In this document: positions 62,162-63,873 of the stretch, in pieces
Numbering within the stretch: position 1 is the stretch's first letter
Layout of the letters: each line of letters starts with the position of its first letter
NCBI GenBank assembly: GCA_964532655.1
Contig: CAZHMZ010000004.1
Span: 1 to 63,873 of the forward strand
Length of the DNA stretch: 63,873 bases
Source of the DNA: JAJFTV01 sp964532655
GTDB taxonomy: Bacteria > Chloroflexota > Anaerolineae > Anaerolineales > Anaerolineaceae
Direction: 5' to 3'
The notes under the pieces: model-generated
Database searches by the model: none
What the model saw: only the letters and a program-made list of their open reading frames with translations
Told to the model about the DNA's origin: nothing
Program-made: the position numbers and the translations under genes

Positions 62162-63046
62162 ATGAAATTTCAAGTGGCATTGGCGCAAATCAACACGGTG
62201 CTGGGCGATATTCCCGCCAACCTGGATAAACACCTGACTCTGATTGAATCGGCAAAAAAGCAGGGCGCGGATCTGGTGATCTTCCCGGAGCTGTCGCTCA
62301 CCGGCTACTTTCTCCAGGATCTGGTGCTTCCGTGTGCCATGGATCCCCATGCCCACCCCGTCTTTGACCGCCTCAAACAGGCCAGCCGTGAGATCGACCT
62401 GATGGTGGGTTTTGTGGAGGTAGACACCCGCAGCCGTTTCTACATTGCCTCGGCTTATCTCTCGCAGGGGAACATTTTGCATATTCACCACAAGGTCTAC
62501 CTGCCTACCTACACCATTTTCGACGAGAAACGATATTTCACGCCCGGCAGCACGGTGCGCAGCTTTGAAACCCGCTTTGGCAGGGCCGGGATGCTGATTT
62601 GCGAAGACCTGTGGCATGTCTCCACCCCTTATCTGCTGTGGATAGATGGCGCGGATCTGTTCTTTTTCCATGCGGCTTCCCCCGGCCACGGACTGAGCGC
62701 TTCTGAACGACTGGGCGCCGAAAAGCAGGTGGAAACCATCCTCAGCGGTTATGCCGGTTTATTTACCTCACCGGTGGCCTATACCAACCGGACCGGTTAT
62801 GAAGACGGGTTGTACTTCCCCGGCGGTTCCATGGTGGTCGATTCCGGCGGGAATCGGGCCGCGTATGCCGGTCCGGAAGAAGGACTGACGCTGTCGACCA
62901 TCGATACCGCAGAAATTCGGCAGCGCCGCTTCCGGCTGCCGCTGCTGCGCGATGAGCGTCCGGACCTTATGCTTTCGGAGCTGGAACGCATACGCCGTGA
63001 GCGCGGGTTTACACAGAACTTTGAAAACGAAAGTGCACAGGGTTGA
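62162..63046 (+). CDS. Carbon-nitrogen hydrolase (nitrilase family), probable NadE glutaminase partner
   Basis: 294 residues. The Glu-Lys-Cys triad is complete: FPELSLTGY, HHKVYLPTYTIFDE and LICEDLWH. The GQxNTxxGDI-like start (ALAQINTVLGDIPANLDKH) and CEDLWH are closest to the glutaminase domain fused to NAD synthetases. It ends 4 bp before nadE, so it probably supplies ammonia from glutamine to that enzyme as a separate subunit. An unrelated amidase activity is possible. Confidence 0.88.
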   Translation: MKFQVALAQINTVLGDIPANLDKHLTLIESAKKQGADLVIFPELSLTGYFLQDLVLPCAMDPHAHPVFDRLKQASREIDLMVGFVEVDTRSRFYIASAYLSQGNILHIHHKVYLPTYTIFDEKRYFTPGSTVRSFETRFGRAGMLICEDLWHVSTPYLLWIDGADLFFFHAASPGHGLSASERLGAEKQVETILSGYAGLFTSPVAYTNRTGYEDGLYFPGGSMVVDSGGNRAAYAGPEEGLTLSTIDTAEIRQRRFRLPLLRDERPDLMLSELERIRRERGFTQNFENESAQG

Positions 63047-63050
63047 AATC

Positions 63051-63873
63051 ATGAAAGAAACGATCGATCTGACCATCAATACCGATCTGGCTCGCCAGGT
63101 CATCACCGGATTTATTCGCACCGAGATCGAACGCGCCGGCCTGAAACGCGCGGTGATGGGTCTTTCCGGCGGCCTGGATTCCGCGCTGGTCTGTGTGCTG
63201 GCGGCAGAGGCGCTGGGTCCTGAAAATGTACTGGCCATTCGCCTGCCGTACAAAACCTCCTCATCCGATTCGCTGGACGATGCGCAGGCTGTAATTGATA
63301 AAACCGGCGTGCAATCCATGACCATCCCCATCAGCCCCATGGCCGATCCGCTGATCGAGCAGTTCCCCGATATGGATTCCATGCGAAAGGGTAACATCAT
63401 GGCGCGTATGCGCATGGTGGTCTGGTACGATCAATCAGCGTCCTTCAAAGGGCTGGTGTTGGGCACCGGCAACAAAACTGAGATCCTGCTGGGGTACACC
63501 ACCCTGTACGGTGATTCCGGTGCAGCCCTGGTTCCGCTGGGCGATCTGTACAAAACGCAGGTGCGCCAGCTTTCAGCGGCGGTGGGCGTGCCTGAGCAGA
63601 TCATCCGCAAACCACCGTCGGCCGATTTATGGAAAGGGCAGACGGATGAAGGTGAACTGGGCTTCACCTACGCGGAGGTGGATCAATTGCTGTATCTGCT
63701 GATTGATCAGCGCCGCTCGCCCGAGGAATGTGTGGAAGCCGGTTTCGAGGAGACGTTTGTCCGACGCGTCATGGAGCGCGTGCGCCGCAATCACTTCAAA
63801 CGCGTCATGCCGCCCATCTGCAAACTGAGCGATCGCACCATTGGGTACGATTTTCAATACCTGCGAGATTGGG
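63051..63873 (+). CDS. nadE: NAD+ synthetase (partial, runs off the window)
   Basis: 274 codons are visible and the frame is open at the right edge. The ATP-pyrophosphatase P-loop is VMGLSGGLDSALVCVLAAEAL, followed by RLPYKTSSSDSLDDA, MRMVVWYDQ, LGTGNKTEILLGYTTLYGDSG and KPPSADLWKGQTDE, all NadE hallmarks. It amidates deamido-NAD in the last step of NAD synthesis. It lacks the fused N-terminal glutaminase domain, which is encoded by the preceding gene. Confidence 0.94.
   Translation, partial: MKETIDLTINTDLARQVITGFIRTEIERAGLKRAVMGLSGGLDSALVCVLAAEALGPENVLAIRLPYKTSSSDSLDDAQAVIDKTGVQSMTIPISPMADPLIEQFPDMDSMRKGNIMARMRMVVWYDQSASFKGLVLGTGNKTEILLGYTTLYGDSGAALVPLGDLYKTQVRQLSAAVGVPEQIIRKPPSADLWKGQTDEGELGFTYAEVDQLLYLLIDQRRSPEECVEAGFEETFVRRVMERVRRNHFKRVMPPICKLSDRTIGYDFQYLRDW

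Overview
The window looks like part of a Chloroflexota chromosome, most likely class Anaerolineae. That placement is inference from gene content and protein style, not from a marker gene. The host DNA is moderately GC-rich. It carries many lipoproteins with Thr/Pro-rich linkers, liv and opp-type ABC importers, GT-C membrane glycosyltransferases, SpoVS without sporulation genes, paired deoxynucleoside kinases and many short structured intergenic repeats.

Layout. 1-7.1 kb: the 3' part of recN, a LysM surface protein, M23 and M15-type peptidase lipoproteins, an M20 peptidase and a metallo-beta-lactamase-fold hydrolase. 7.24-13.99 kb: an AT-rich integrated element of about 6.7 kb bounded by an 83-bp perfect direct repeat. 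It carries a tyrosine integrase, a type II restriction-modification pair, a zinc-ribbon membrane protein, a lipoprotein and a small replication-type operon. It sits in a tRNA-Lys(CTT) gene in an unusual way: the element supplies the promoter and 5' half of the tRNA. 14.0-17.1 kb: a second patch of poorly recognisable genes. 17.1-33.2 kb: a terpenoid-cyclase-fold protein, two tandem GT-C proteins, a complete livFGMHJ operon preceded by a 37-codon gene with its own promoter and terminator, a PLP enzyme, and a peptide-type ABC operon without ATPases. 33.2-40.5 kb: a tandem 208-211 bp repeat, a third GT-C protein, then two dense clusters of DnaA-box-like sites flanking phosphatase, ferredoxin, deoxynucleoside kinase and spoVS genes. 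40.6-63.9 kb: mostly plus-strand genes, including an arginine-deiminase-fold hydrolase, pcrA, a MATE-like transporter, a beta-hydroxyacid dehydrogenase, an M28 peptidase, the SRP RNA, methyltransferases, a histidine kinase, two ABC-2 exporters around a YtrA-type regulator and an SdpI-type protein, an Lgt homologue, and a separate nitrilase/NadE pair cut by the window end.

Most notable: (1) two DnaA-box clusters at 35.95-36.09 and 38.33-38.73 kb, plus two perfect 14-bp parS cores at 58.5 and 59.3 kb and a plus-strand gene bias to the right, together suggest that the chromosome origin lies here although dnaA does not; (2) the reversed tRNA integration geometry; (3) a tandem repeat array at 49.0-49.8 kb whose two hairpins show compensatory changes between copies; (4) tandem copies of a methyltransferase gene's 3' end. 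No CRISPR array or rRNA was seen.
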